DNA of 9,050 nt, taken from positions 1 to 9,050 of the forward strand of contig CAZGSQ010000145.1 in the NCBI GenBank assembly GCA_964528535.1. The letters are read 5' to 3'. The DNA comes from CAINVV01 sp964528535 (GTDB lineage Bacteria > Bacteroidota > Bacteroidia > Bacteroidales > Prolixibacteraceae). The position numbers and the translations under genes were made by a program. The notes below the pieces were generated by a model. It worked only from the letters and a program-made list of their open reading frames with translations. It did not search any database and was not told the DNA's origin. This document shows positions 1 to 6,106 of the stretch, one piece after another. Within the stretch, counting starts at the first letter, position 1. Each line of letters opens with the position of its first letter.

Positions 1-2
1 CG

Positions 3-47
3 ATAGTCACCAAAGATGGGTATACCATCCACCGGGTGGCGGTATGA
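3..47 (+). CDS. Possible C-terminal tail of an unknown plus-strand gene (partial)
   Basis: The third plus-strand frame is open from the window edge and reads IVTKDGYTIHRVAV before a TGA stop at 45-47. It is followed 22 bases later by a perfect hairpin that could terminate it, converging on the tRNA coming from the other side. Fourteen residues are too few to name a family. The other two plus frames are less likely: one stops at once and the other would run through the terminator and the tRNA. A minus-strand frame is also open from an ATG at 62-64 to the edge, but it would start 6 bases beyond the tRNA terminator with no room for a promoter. Confidence 0.35.
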   Translation: MVTKDGYTIHRVAV

Positions 48-69
48 GAAAGATCCGTATTCATAACGT

Positions 70-106
70 AAAAAACGCTGTAAATCAAATATTTACAGCG
101 TTTTTT
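70..106 (-). terminator. Rho-independent terminator of tRNA-Arg, probably bidirectional
   Basis: Positions 70-85 and 91-106 form a perfect 16-bp stem around a 5-base loop. The core is ACGCTGTAAAT paired with ATTTACAGCGT, flanked by A6 on one side and T6 on the other. On the minus strand it begins one base after the 3' end of the tRNA. Because A-tract and T-tract flank both sides, it can also end transcription arriving on the plus strand from the partial gene at 3-47. Confidence 0.85.
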
Positions 107-107
107 G

Positions 108-180
108 TGACCCGGCTTGGGATCGAACCAAGAACCTACAGCTTAGAAGGCTGTTGCTCTATCCATTGAGCTACCGGGCC
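108..180 (-). tRNA. tRNA-Arg, anticodon UCU
   Basis: The minus strand folds into a full cloverleaf of 73 bases including the discriminator A. The acceptor stem pairs GGCCCGG with CCGGGTC (one G-U pair), the D stem is GCTC/GAGC, the anticodon stem is ACAGC/GCTGT with loop CTTCTAA, and the T stem is CTTGG/CCAAG with loop TTCGATC. The loop places TCT at positions 34-36, which reads AGA and, by wobble, AGG arginine codons. The 3' CCA is not encoded (the discriminator is followed by CAA), so it must be added by nucleotidyltransferase. The gene sits alone between two terminators, 24 bases downstream of the base of the asnA terminator. Confidence 0.97.
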
Positions 181-194
181 AGTCAATTCGGGTG

Positions 195-225
195 CGAAAG
201 TAGCAAAAAATCCCTGAATCAGAAA
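195..225 (-). promoter_or_regulatory. Candidate tRNA-Arg promoter overlapping the asnA terminator
   Basis: On the minus strand TACTTTCG (195-202) resembles the Bacteroidetes -7 box TAnnTTTG with one mismatch. It is preceded by exactly 19 bases and then TTTC (222-225), one mismatch from the -33 TTTG. The -33 element falls in the loop of the asnA terminator hairpin, and the spacer is its descending arm and T-tract. Only 23 bases separate the hairpin from the tRNA 5' end, so either the promoter overlaps the terminator or the tRNA is made by read-through from asnA. This is inferred from motif and spacing only. Confidence 0.4.
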
Positions 226-243
226 CGATTCAGGGATTTTTTG
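204..243 (-). terminator. Rho-independent terminator of asnA
   Basis: Positions 204-220 and 227-243 form a perfect 17-bp stem with a 6-base loop. The core is TCCCTGAATC paired with GATTCAGGGA, bounded by A6 and T6 tracts. On the minus strand it starts 15 bases after the asnA stop codon, which fits asnA being the last gene of its transcript. The symmetrical A/T tracts mean it could also work on the plus strand, but no plus-strand gene approaches it. Confidence 0.85.
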
Positions 244-258
244 TTGGCTGCAAACAGG

Positions 259-1293
259 CTAAACCATATATATGTTGTGCTCTGCACATTGTTGTACCAT
301 CTCATCGGGCCACAAACTGGCCTGAACCTCACCAATATGGGCCTTGCGCAGCAAATACATGCAAAGCCTCGATTGTCCTATTCCTCCACCAATAGAGAGC
401 GGAAGTTCATCTTTCAGCAATTTCTTGTGAAACATCAGCTCCTTGCGGTTGTTGGCACCCGCAAGATCCAATTGCCGCAGCAAAGCCTCCTTGTCAACCC
501 TGATGCCCATCGACGATATCTCAAAAGATTGCCGCAGAACAGGGTTCCAGATAAGGATGTCTCCGTTCAAACCTTTGTAACCACCCGAATTGGGTGTTGT
601 CCAGTCGTCATAGTCGGGAGCCCTGCCGTCGTGTACCTCTCCATTGCTCATTTTACCGCCAATCCCGATCACAAAAACTGCTCCATGCTCCTTTGTAATC
701 TCAAATTCCCGCTCCTTTGGTGCAAGCCCTGGATACCTCTCGGCCAGCTCTTCTGCATAAACGAAGGTGATCTCCTCAGGTAGCATGGGTTTGATGGTAG
801 GATAATTTTCATAGACTACAAACTCTGTACGCAAGAGCACTGCATATATTTGGTTGACAATCTTCTTGAGAAAATCAATGTCACGCTGTTTGGCAGTAAT
901 TACTTTTTCCCAGTCCCACTGATCGACATACAACGAATGAATGTTCGAAAGCTCCTCATCCGGCCTGATGGCATTCATATCGGTATAAATTCCATACCCT
1001 ACCGGGATTCCATAGTGTGCCAGCATCAACCGCTTCCATTTTGCGAGCGACTGAACTACTTCTGCCCTGGCATCATCCATCTCCTTGACCGCAAATGTGA
1101 CTGGTCGTTCCACACCATTCAGGTCGTCATTGATGCCGGTGCCATGCAGCACAAAGAGCGGAGCAGTTACCCTGCGCAGCCTCAATTCGGAGGAGAGATT
1201 CTCCTGACAAAAGTCTTTGATCAGTTTGATTGCCTTCTCTGTTTGTTTCAGATCAAGCTTTGCTTTATAATTTTCGGGAAAATAGAGTTTCAT
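259..1293 (-). CDS. asnA: Aspartate--ammonia ligase (asparagine synthetase A)
   Basis: AsnA makes L-asparagine from L-aspartate and free ammonia, using ATP and releasing AMP and pyrophosphate in the cytoplasm. Unlike AsnB it does not need glutamine. The 344-residue protein matches the family along its whole length (E. coli AsnA is 330). Typical segments are the N-terminal RLRRVTAPLFV (about 38-48), GINDDLNGVERPV (about 53-65), the SLYVDQWDWEKVI block near 120-132, and the C-terminal GGGIGQSR at 302-309. That last segment corresponds to motif 3 of the class II aminoacyl-tRNA synthetase-like fold, with Arg309 contacting ATP. The ATG at 1291-1293 gives the usual MKLYFPENYKAK-type start. The stop is TAG at 259-261, followed by a strong terminator. 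The upstream gap of 104 bases to the DUF2891 stop holds a weak promoter candidate, so asnA may be transcribed separately from it. Confidence 0.97.
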   Translation of the reverse strand: MKLYFPENYKAKLDLKQTEKAIKLIKDFCQENLSSELRLRRVTAPLFVLHGTGINDDLNGVERPVTFAVKEMDDARAEVVQSLAKWKRLMLAHYGIPVGYGIYTDMNAIRPDEELSNIHSLYVDQWDWEKVITAKQRDIDFLKKIVNQIYAVLLRTEFVVYENYPTIKPMLPEEITFVYAEELAERYPGLAPKEREFEITKEHGAVFVIGIGGKMSNGEVHDGRAPDYDDWTTPNSGGYKGLNGDILIWNPVLRQSFEISSMGIRVDKEALLRQLDLAGANNRKELMFHKKLLKDELPLSIGGGIGQSRLCMYLLRKAHIGEVQASLWPDEMVQQCAEHNIYMV

Positions 1294-1309
1294 AACCTAA
1301 GTTTGATTG

Positions 1310-1350
1310 GAAGTTTCTGCAATAATACAAACTTCATGAGATTAAAAAAA
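1310..1350 (-). promoter_or_regulatory. Weak asnA promoter candidate with a 7-bp inverted repeat
   Basis: On the minus strand TATTATTG (1320-1327) is one base from TAnnTTTG and lies 19 bases after TTTT (1347-1350), one base from TTTG. The transcript would start about 20 bases before the asnA ATG. The -7 candidate sits between perfect arms GAAGTTT (1310-1316) and AAACTTC (1329-1335), 12 bases apart, which could be an operator. Both the promoter and operator readings rest on pattern only. Confidence 0.3.
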
Positions 1351-1397
1351 CAGTTGATGGAAATTCATGCCAAATGCTCCATTCTTTGTGGTCCGAA

Positions 1398-2468
1398 TTA
1401 CCTGCTGAAATACATGTAAACGGCAAAAGTCGCCAACCAATGGGTGCCAAAGTAATTTTCCGAAATGACATGCGGCAAGGCATCCTTCGCATGCTCCGAC
1501 GCCATGCGACGCAGCTCAATTGCTTTCAAACTGCCGCCCGGGAATGATTTTGCTATCTCAAACATGCACCAGGCACGGCTAAGATTCAAGCCGTCCAGGT
1601 GTACTCCGGTAGGGTCGGCCCTGTCGGCAACGATGGCAGGATGCTTCAGTGAGGCAGGTATTTCGGGGAGAAATGCCCCAAACCACCTCCTAAATTCAAC
1701 CTCTGGCAATACCCGTCGCATGAGGTCTGCTTCCATCAGCGAAGGTGAAAAAAAATCGTCTCCCTCAGGTTCCCAGGAGGCCGGAACATGCCTGTCCTTT
1801 AAGAAATAAAACCGGCTCCGCTCCAACAGAAAATGCTCAAAACTACTGTCCTTCAGGACTCTGGCATAATCGAGTGCGAAGGAAAGGCCAAAAGCCGTAT
1901 TGGCATGAACTCCCCTTCTCAAAGGATAAGTAAGCCCTGGCAAGTACAATTTATAATTCACAACAACTTGATCGGCAAGAGGTTTCAGGGTACTGAACCA
2001 TTTTTTTCCGATTGGATCGTTCCATGTGACAAGTTCGGCCGACAATTTCAGCAACCAGCCCCACCCATAGGGCCTCTCGTAGCTAATGCGACCGGGAGCC
2101 TTCAGGTAGGCAACCTCAGCGGCTATATTTTCCGGAGTAAGTGTCAGATTGATAGCCTGAACAATGGAATCTCTGTTGGGCAGGTCTGCAAACTCTTTCA
2201 ACAATTTGACAAGCAACCAATGTCCATGTACGGAGGAATGCCAGTCGTAACAACCGTAAAATACCGGATGCAACTGCGAAGGGGTGCCAACATCCTTGTC
2301 GGATTGCATCGAATGGGAAAGATTGTTGGCATATTCGGTGTGAATGCACTTGTAGGCCAATCTGGCCAACCTTCCTGCCTGCAGCCTGTCAAGCCCTATG
2401 CCCTCTTGTGCCTGAACCGACCAAACGCTCAATAACAACCCCATTAGAAACAATATCCCCTTTCTCAT
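1398..2468 (-). CDS. Secreted DUF2891 family protein
   Basis: This 356-residue protein starts with a clear signal peptide: a Lys/Arg-containing N terminus, a hydrophobic stretch at about 4-18, and a likely signal peptidase I cut after Ala20 in VQA/QEG. It is therefore exported to the periplasm. The rest resembles the DUF2891 family: HPVFYGCYDWHSSVHGHW at 67-84, ERPYGWGWLLKL at 131-142, RRGVHANTAFGLSFALDYA at about 184-202, WEPEGDDFFSPSLMEADLM at 232-250, and DPTGVHLDGLNLSRAWC at 285-301. Repeated helical pairs with Trp/His/Asp-rich turns recall alpha/alpha-toroid glycosidase folds, but the substrate and activity are not known to me and I do not assign one. The start lies 32 bases after the stop of the hydrolase gene upstream, so the two are likely cotranscribed despite a heptamer repeat between them. 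Confidence 0.88.
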   Translation of the reverse strand: MRKGILFLMGLLLSVWSVQAQEGIGLDRLQAGRLARLAYKCIHTEYANNLSHSMQSDKDVGTPSQLHPVFYGCYDWHSSVHGHWLLVKLLKEFADLPNRDSIVQAINLTLTPENIAAEVAYLKAPGRISYERPYGWGWLLKLSAELVTWNDPIGKKWFSTLKPLADQVVVNYKLYLPGLTYPLRRGVHANTAFGLSFALDYARVLKDSSFEHFLLERSRFYFLKDRHVPASWEPEGDDFFSPSLMEADLMRRVLPEVEFRRWFGAFLPEIPASLKHPAIVADRADPTGVHLDGLNLSRAWCMFEIAKSFPGGSLKAIELRRMASEHAKDALPHVISENYFGTHWLATFAVYMYFSR

Positions 2469-2483
2469 CTTTCCAATCTCAAC

Positions 2484-2518
2484 TTTTCATTTTTCACTTT
2501 TCACTTTTCACTATCCAC
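2484..2518. repeat. Heptamer tandem array (GTGAAAA type), copy 1
   Basis: On the minus strand five units of period 7 run in a row: GTGGATA, GTGAAAA, GTGAAAA, GTGAAAA, ATGAAAA. The array covers the last five codons and the TGA stop (2501-2503) of the hydrolase gene and then fills half of the 32-base gap before the DUF2891 gene. Related arrays are at 4102-4139 and 6107-6127. Confidence 0.8.
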
Positions 2519-3274
2519 TTCTAACACCAATCCGTCGAACGCCGGCGATACGCCAGCCGGCAATTCCAATGACAATTCGCCATGAAGACCCATCTCGTGG
2601 CTCATGTGCGTCAGATAGGTAGTGCGGGGTGCAATTTGTTCAACAAGACCCAATGCTTCCTCCAGATTCAGGTGAGAGATGTGGGCATGTTTCCTTAAAG
2701 CACAAACAATCAATGTCTCTACGCCTTTCAATTTGCCAAGTTCTTCCTTATCAATTCTGTTAAAATCGGTCAAATAGGCAAAACTACCGAACCGGAAACC
2801 ATAGACCGGAAGCTTGTGATGGTAGAGTCGGATGGGGATTACCTCGATTCCTGAAATGTGGAAAGGCGTTCCCACAATGGGTCTCAAGTTCATTTGCGGC
2901 GTACCCGGATATCTATTTTCGGCGAAGGCGTAGTTAAAGATGGATTTCAGATTCTCTCCCACCCGATCCTCACAGTAAATATCCATGGGTGCCTTTCTAA
3001 CCCAGTTGAAGCTTCTGATGTCATCGAGACCAAAAATATGATCGGCATGTTCGTGGGTGAGCAACACGGCATCCAAATTTTTGACCTTGTGTTTCAGCAT
3101 CTGTTGTCTGAAATCCGGACCTGCATCGACGAGCAATCGGGTCTCTCCCACTTCCAGCAGGATGGCACAGCGCAGCCGGCTGTCTCTCGGATCAGTCGAA
3201 CTGCACACCCTGCAACCACATGCTATCACCGGAACACCTTGTGAAGTGCCGGTTCCCAAGACAGTCACCTTCAT
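2501..3274 (-). CDS. Metallo-beta-lactamase-fold hydrolase, PhnP-like
   Basis: This 257-residue cytoplasmic protein is a dinuclear-metal hydrolase of the MBL superfamily. It opens with GTGTSQGVPV (7-16) and the cysteine cluster CGCRVC (Cys19, Cys21, Cys24). The spacing is the same as the structural zinc site of E. coli PhnP, a cyclic phosphodiesterase. The catalytic motif THEHADH is at 73-79, followed by GLDDIR. Other likely metal ligands are His152/His153 (YHHKLPVYGFR), Asp170 (YLTDFN), and His201/His223/His226 near the end. The nucleic-acid-processing or phosphodiesterase substrate cannot be told from the sequence. There is no phosphonate-use gene nearby, so a PhnP role is not implied. The final residues VDSEK and the stop come from a heptamer repeat array. 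The ATG at 3272-3274 is preceded directly by an octamer array. Confidence 0.92.
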   Translation of the reverse strand: MKVTVLGTGTSQGVPVIACGCRVCSSTDPRDSRLRCAILLEVGETRLLVDAGPDFRQQMLKHKVKNLDAVLLTHEHADHIFGLDDIRSFNWVRKAPMDIYCEDRVGENLKSIFNYAFAENRYPGTPQMNLRPIVGTPFHISGIEVIPIRLYHHKLPVYGFRFGSFAYLTDFNRIDKEELGKLKGVETLIVCALRKHAHISHLNLEEALGLVEQIAPRTTYLTHMSHEMGLHGELSLELPAGVSPAFDGLVLEVDSEK

Positions 3275-3314
3275 TGATTTATTGATTGGTTGATTTGCTG
3301 ATTTGCTGATGTGT
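3275..3314. repeat. Octamer tandem array (TGATTTGC type), copy 1
   Basis: Plus-strand reading gives five consecutive units of period 8: TGATTTAT, TGATTGGT, TGATTTGC, TGATTTGC, TGATGTGT. The array abuts the ATG of the MBL hydrolase with no gap, so in the mRNA it is the entire proximal 5' leader. The rest of the 118-base intergenic gap (3315-3392) is AT-rich, and I find no convincing TAnnTTTG box on the minus strand there. A related array lies at 7273-7304 in the opposite orientation. Confidence 0.8.
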
Positions 3315-3392
3315 TAGTGAAATCCAGATTGGATGAATTTGATCTATTTTTTGAAGAAGAAATAATTTTATGAACTATTTTTTTGATACTCA

Positions 3393-4094
3393 TTAACCTT
3401 GCAGCAAAAAAATTGCAGGTCTCTTGTTGATATCCGGAGGTGCATTTCTCCAGCCTGAAATTGTTTTGGTTACCACGAATTCGCTTTCCAAAGTAAGATC
3501 AGCCGCGATGCAAAGCCTCGTCAGGGGATGGCAAACAGCCAGCAAATCCTCGAGCAGTTTGGTATTTCTGTAAGGTGCTTCGATGAAGATCTGCGTCTGT
3601 TTTTCACGCGAGGAGTTCTTTTCCATCTCCCGGATGGCCGCTGATCGCTCGGCGGGTTTGACGGGAATATAACCTACAAAGGCGAAATGCTGACCATTCA
3701 TACCCGAAGCCATCAAAGCAAGCAGAATGGAAGATGGGCCTACCAGCGGTACCACCCTGAAACCCTTTTCATGCGCTAACCTGAGCAAATCGGCGCCAGG
3801 ATCAGCGACTCCGGGACATCCTGCCTCGGAGAGGATACCCATGTCAAAACCCTTACGGATAGGCTCCAGCATCAAATCGAGTTCTGCGGCCTTTGTGTGC
3901 TCATTTAACTCTTTAAAATCCAGCTCGTCGATAACAATCTCAGGAACCATTCTCTTCAGATGACGTCGTGAGGTGCGTATGTTTTCGACCACAAAGTGTC
4001 GCAAAGTTGCCACAACCTGGATGAGTTCAGCAGGCAACACCTTTTCGATGGTGGAATCGCCAAGCGGAGTAGGAATGAGGTAAATGGTTGGCAT
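3393..4094 (-). CDS. SAM-dependent methyltransferase, RsmI-like (tetrapyrrole methylase fold)
   Basis: The protein is 233 residues and begins with IYLIPTPLGD (4-13), the substrate-side motif of the RsmI/tetrapyrrole methylase superfamily. It contains SEAGCPGVADPG at 89-100, PLVGPSSILLALMASG at 116-131 and FIEAPYRN at 170-177, which form the SAM-binding cleft in this fold. RsmI methylates the ribose 2'-OH of C1402 in 16S rRNA. This protein is shorter than typical RsmI (about 280 residues) because it lacks the C-terminal helical extension, and its N terminus reads TPLGD where RsmI has TPIGN. It resembles the short paralogue common in Bacteroidetes whose target I do not know. The start at ATG 4092-4094 puts the first strand at the expected place. 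It lies 55 bases downstream of the four-helix membrane gene, with a heptamer array in between. A role in the adjacent heme pathway is not suggested by the motifs. Confidence 0.88.
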   Translation of the reverse strand: MPTIYLIPTPLGDSTIEKVLPAELIQVVATLRHFVVENIRTSRRHLKRMVPEIVIDELDFKELNEHTKAAELDLMLEPIRKGFDMGILSEAGCPGVADPGADLLRLAHEKGFRVVPLVGPSSILLALMASGMNGQHFAFVGYIPVKPAERSAAIREMEKNSSREKQTQIFIEAPYRNTKLLEDLLAVCHPLTRLCIAADLTLESEFVVTKTISGWRNAPPDINKRPAIFLLQG

Positions 4095-4101
4095 GGAGGA
4101 A

Positions 4102-4139
4102 GTGAAGTGAAAAATAAAAAATGAAAAGTGAAAAGTGAC
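4102..4139. repeat. Heptamer tandem array (GTGAAAA type), copy 2
   Basis: On the plus strand the period-7 units run GTGAA, GTGAAAA, ATAAAAA, ATGAAAA, GTGAAAA, GTGAC. The array fills most of the 55-base gap between the four-helix gene and the methyltransferase gene. Its orientation relative to the genes is opposite to the copies at 2484 and 6107, since the coding strand here reads TTTTCAC. Confidence 0.75.
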
Positions 4140-4149
4140 GAATTGTGGT

Positions 4150-4623
4150 TTATGTGTTAAATATTGTGCCGGAACCCAAAGACAATGCGATCAGTACCAT
4201 TGAAATAGCATAATAAATGAGTACCTTCCTGTGTTTTTCGGTGTCCTCCTGTGAACTGTTTGAAAAAATCAATCCCAGATTGGCAATAAAAAGGGCAAAC
4301 AGCATTAAAACAGTGTGTTCGATAGGCCAGAAACGATTGGAGGCCAACTTCATGGTAATGGCCTGGTTAACATCTTCGGGCAGGGAAACCGGTGCCGGGA
4401 AAGCCATCAGTAGAAATCCCATGATCAGCAACAGATAGAGGTTGATGAGGAAGGAATAGGAGAGGTATTTGTCGATCCTGGTGTATTTTCTGTGTCTGAA
4501 ATATCCAATTAATGATCTGTAAAACAGACCAGTAACCACAATTAAAAAAATCACGCTGACCAATGTATGTACTATTTTAATCAGTTGATGTTCGTTGACA
4601 AGAAGCAGTGCAGAAAGGGTCAT
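4150..4623 (-). CDS. Small four-helix membrane protein, Bacteroidetes 'cytochrome B-like'
   Basis: This 157-residue protein is almost entirely membrane-embedded, with four predicted helices at about 14-36, 53-75, 101-121 and 133-150. A basic loop YFRHRKYTRIDK (41-52) follows the first helix and is probably cytoplasmic. Histidines at 19 (helix 1), 103 (IEH at the start of helix 3) and 131 (KHRK before helix 4) could bind a metal or heme. The layout, the TxxDK motif, FWPIEH at 98-103 and the KHRKVLIYYAI segment recall a Bacteroidetes family often labelled cytochrome B, but no function is established that I know of. It lies 79 bases after hemY and may be co-expressed with the heme genes or use its own promoter (4641-4678). 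It is not HemJ, the other four-helix protein linked to protoporphyrinogen oxidation: the HemJ N-terminal pattern is absent. Confidence 0.8.
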   Translation of the reverse strand: MTLSALLLVNEHQLIKIVHTLVSVIFLIVVTGLFYRSLIGYFRHRKYTRIDKYLSYSFLINLYLLLIMGFLLMAFPAPVSLPEDVNQAITMKLASNRFWPIEHTVLMLFALFIANLGLIFSNSSQEDTEKHRKVLIYYAISMVLIALSLGSGTIFNT

Positions 4624-4640
4624 GTTGTTTGATTATCAGG

Positions 4641-4678
4641 CAAATTTAAGAGAATAAATTTGTCAATTGTCAAAACTA
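4641..4678 (-). promoter_or_regulatory. Candidate promoter/operator of the four-helix membrane gene
   Basis: Positions 4641-4648 and 4655-4662 are perfect 8-base arms, CAAATTTA and TAAATTTG, with a 6-base centre. On the minus strand the arm at 4641-4648 reads TAAATTTG, an exact -7 box 18 bases before the start codon. A TTTG (4671-4674) lies 22 bases upstream of it, slightly longer than the usual spacing. A second exact -7 box, TAGTTTTG, is at 4671-4678 but has no -33 element at the right distance. A repeated TTGTCAA (4660-4673) overlaps. The symmetry suggests a dimer binding site covering the promoter; this is inferred. Confidence 0.4.
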
Positions 4679-4702
4679 CCAAAAAATTGGTTGCACGGTA
4701 GG

Positions 4703-6073
4703 TCAGATCTGATCTGCCAACATTTTGGCTTGCCTGATGCGGTCGGCCATACCGATCCCATCGCGCAGGTTGCCACCTACTACCAATCCGGGAAAGGCAC
4801 GCTCAACCTTCCTGACTGCTTCAAAACGTTCTCCGCTATCGGCCTCATATTGGGGTATGGCCCATGGATGTGGAATGATTTTTAACAAATCAGGCTGAAA
4901 ATCATCCAAAAGCATCATCTGGCAAAATTCCCTTTTTAGAACTTCCAGCACTTCAGGATCAGATAAACTATAAATTTCAGGCCTTCTGACTCCGCCCATG
5001 AAGATGGAAAACAAGGCACCTCCTTCGGGTGCCCTTCCTTCGAAAAGAGCTGACATAAAGAGGACACCCAGCAAATCGCGCTTTTCGGCGAATGGAACAA
5101 GGCCACCAAAGGCATCCAGTTTCATCCCTTTCCATTCCTTAAAGCCAACCACAACCTCCAGTACCCTTGTGTAATGCAAGGCAGTTATTTTTGCCAGGAA
5201 TTCCTCCTGAACAAATGGAAGGATATTTCGTAGCTGGTGTGCACCAACGGTCGCTATCACTTTTCTGGTTTTCAGAACAATCCGTTCCTTGTTCGGCCCT
5301 GTATAAGCCACTTCAAATCCATCCTTCGAGAGTTGAACTGCAACATCTTCGCAGTTCAGCAGAATCCGCTCTTTTGTGATGCTCTTTTCAAGTGCCTCTA
5401 TCAGAGAAGAGATTCCTCCTTTCACAGAAAAGACTCCCCTGGTGACCCGCTTCTCCTCTTCACGCTTGGGCTTCATCTGTTTCTTGAAAGTTCCGCCTAT
5501 AAAACTGCCATATTGCTGCTCCAAATTATACAACTTGGGCAGTGCATATTTTGGAACCAGCCGATTGGGATCACCGGCGTAAACGCCAATGACAAAGGGA
5601 TCGACAGCATAATCAAGGAAACTTCTCCCCATGCGCCGTCTCACAAGTCCGGCCAATGTTTCATGCGGATCCCTCCCGGCAGGCCTGAACGGTTCCAAAA
5701 GTATTCTGAATTTGTCGCCCAAGGTGAAAAGTGGTGTCTTTATGGCCGCCATCACTCCTCCGGGCAGTGCCTCCCAACTCCCATTTTTTAGAACGTATCG
5801 TTTCTTAACGTTTCCTTTGGCCATTTCAAGTGTACAATCTGCCGTCAGTTCATCAAACAGTTGGATCACTTCCAGGTTGCCAACAACACCCGAGTTTGGT
5901 CCCTCCTCGTATAAAAATCCCTCTTCGCTCGTAGATTTTATCACCCCACCAATGCGATCTGATTTCTCTATACAAACGAAATCCAAATTTCTCTTTTTCA
6001 GGTGATAAGCAGTAGTCAAGCCTGTTAGTCCGGCCCCCAATATGACTACGTCTAAAATTTTTTCATTCCCCAT
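4703..6073 (-). CDS. hemY: Protoporphyrinogen oxidase, FAD-dependent (HemY type)
   Basis: The enzyme oxidises protoporphyrinogen IX to protoporphyrin IX, removing six electrons. HemY-type enzymes use FAD and pass the electrons to oxygen. (The same family is called hemG in many Bacteroidetes annotations.) The 456-residue protein starts with a dinucleotide-binding fold, VVILGAGLTGLTTAYHL (9-25), with Glu36 ending the second strand (CIEKS) to bind the ribose of FAD. Next come IGGVIKS (41-47) and EGPNSG (57-62), typical of the PPOX/monoamine oxidase superfamily. The C terminus has GGNLRDGIGMADRI (433-446), the second FAD-contacting motif. No signal peptide is seen; family members are peripheral membrane proteins. 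The ATG at 6071-6073 lies 36 bases after the hemH stop, so hemH and hemY form an operon. The length is normal and no frameshift is visible. It acts directly before ferrochelatase in heme synthesis. Confidence 0.95.
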   Translation of the reverse strand: MGNEKILDVVILGAGLTGLTTAYHLKKRNLDFVCIEKSDRIGGVIKSTSEEGFLYEEGPNSGVVGNLEVIQLFDELTADCTLEMAKGNVKKRYVLKNGSWEALPGGVMAAIKTPLFTLGDKFRILLEPFRPAGRDPHETLAGLVRRRMGRSFLDYAVDPFVIGVYAGDPNRLVPKYALPKLYNLEQQYGSFIGGTFKKQMKPKREEEKRVTRGVFSVKGGISSLIEALEKSITKERILLNCEDVAVQLSKDGFEVAYTGPNKERIVLKTRKVIATVGAHQLRNILPFVQEEFLAKITALHYTRVLEVVVGFKEWKGMKLDAFGGLVPFAEKRDLLGVLFMSALFEGRAPEGGALFSIFMGGVRRPEIYSLSDPEVLEVLKREFCQMMLLDDFQPDLLKIIPHPWAIPQYEADSGERFEAVRKVERAFPGLVVGGNLRDGIGMADRIRQAKMLADQI

Positions 6074-6106
6074 CGCACAAATCCTTTATTCTCTTAGCAA
6101 TTCCCT

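Noticed and set aside
1..64. Minus-strand frame open from an ATG at 62-64 to the window edge
   Set aside because: Would begin 6 bases after the tRNA terminator with no room for a promoter; the plus-strand tail is the better reading, though 47 bases cannot settle it.
154..783. Plus-strand 209-residue frame
   Set aside because: Overlaps the tRNA and the 3' half of asnA on the opposite strand; it is a shadow with no domain-like sequence.
1833..2435. Plus-strand 200-residue frame
   Set aside because: Lies wholly antisense to the DUF2891 gene, whose family motifs are clear.
2501..3274. phnP proper (phosphonate pathway cyclic phosphodiesterase)
   Set aside because: Shares the zinc-cysteine spacing and fold, but no phn genes are near and the similarity is family-level only.
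3275..3314. CRISPR-like array
   Set aside because: Units are 8 bases with no spacers and no cas genes; it is a simple degenerate tandem repeat.
4150..4623. HemJ (four-helix protoporphyrinogen oxidase) identity for the membrane protein
   Set aside because: Size and location fit, but the HemJ N-terminal pattern with its His and tryptophan-rich first helix is not present, and HemY already fills that step.
5237..5791. Plus-strand 184-residue frame
   Set aside because: Antisense shadow of hemY; no recognisable motifs.
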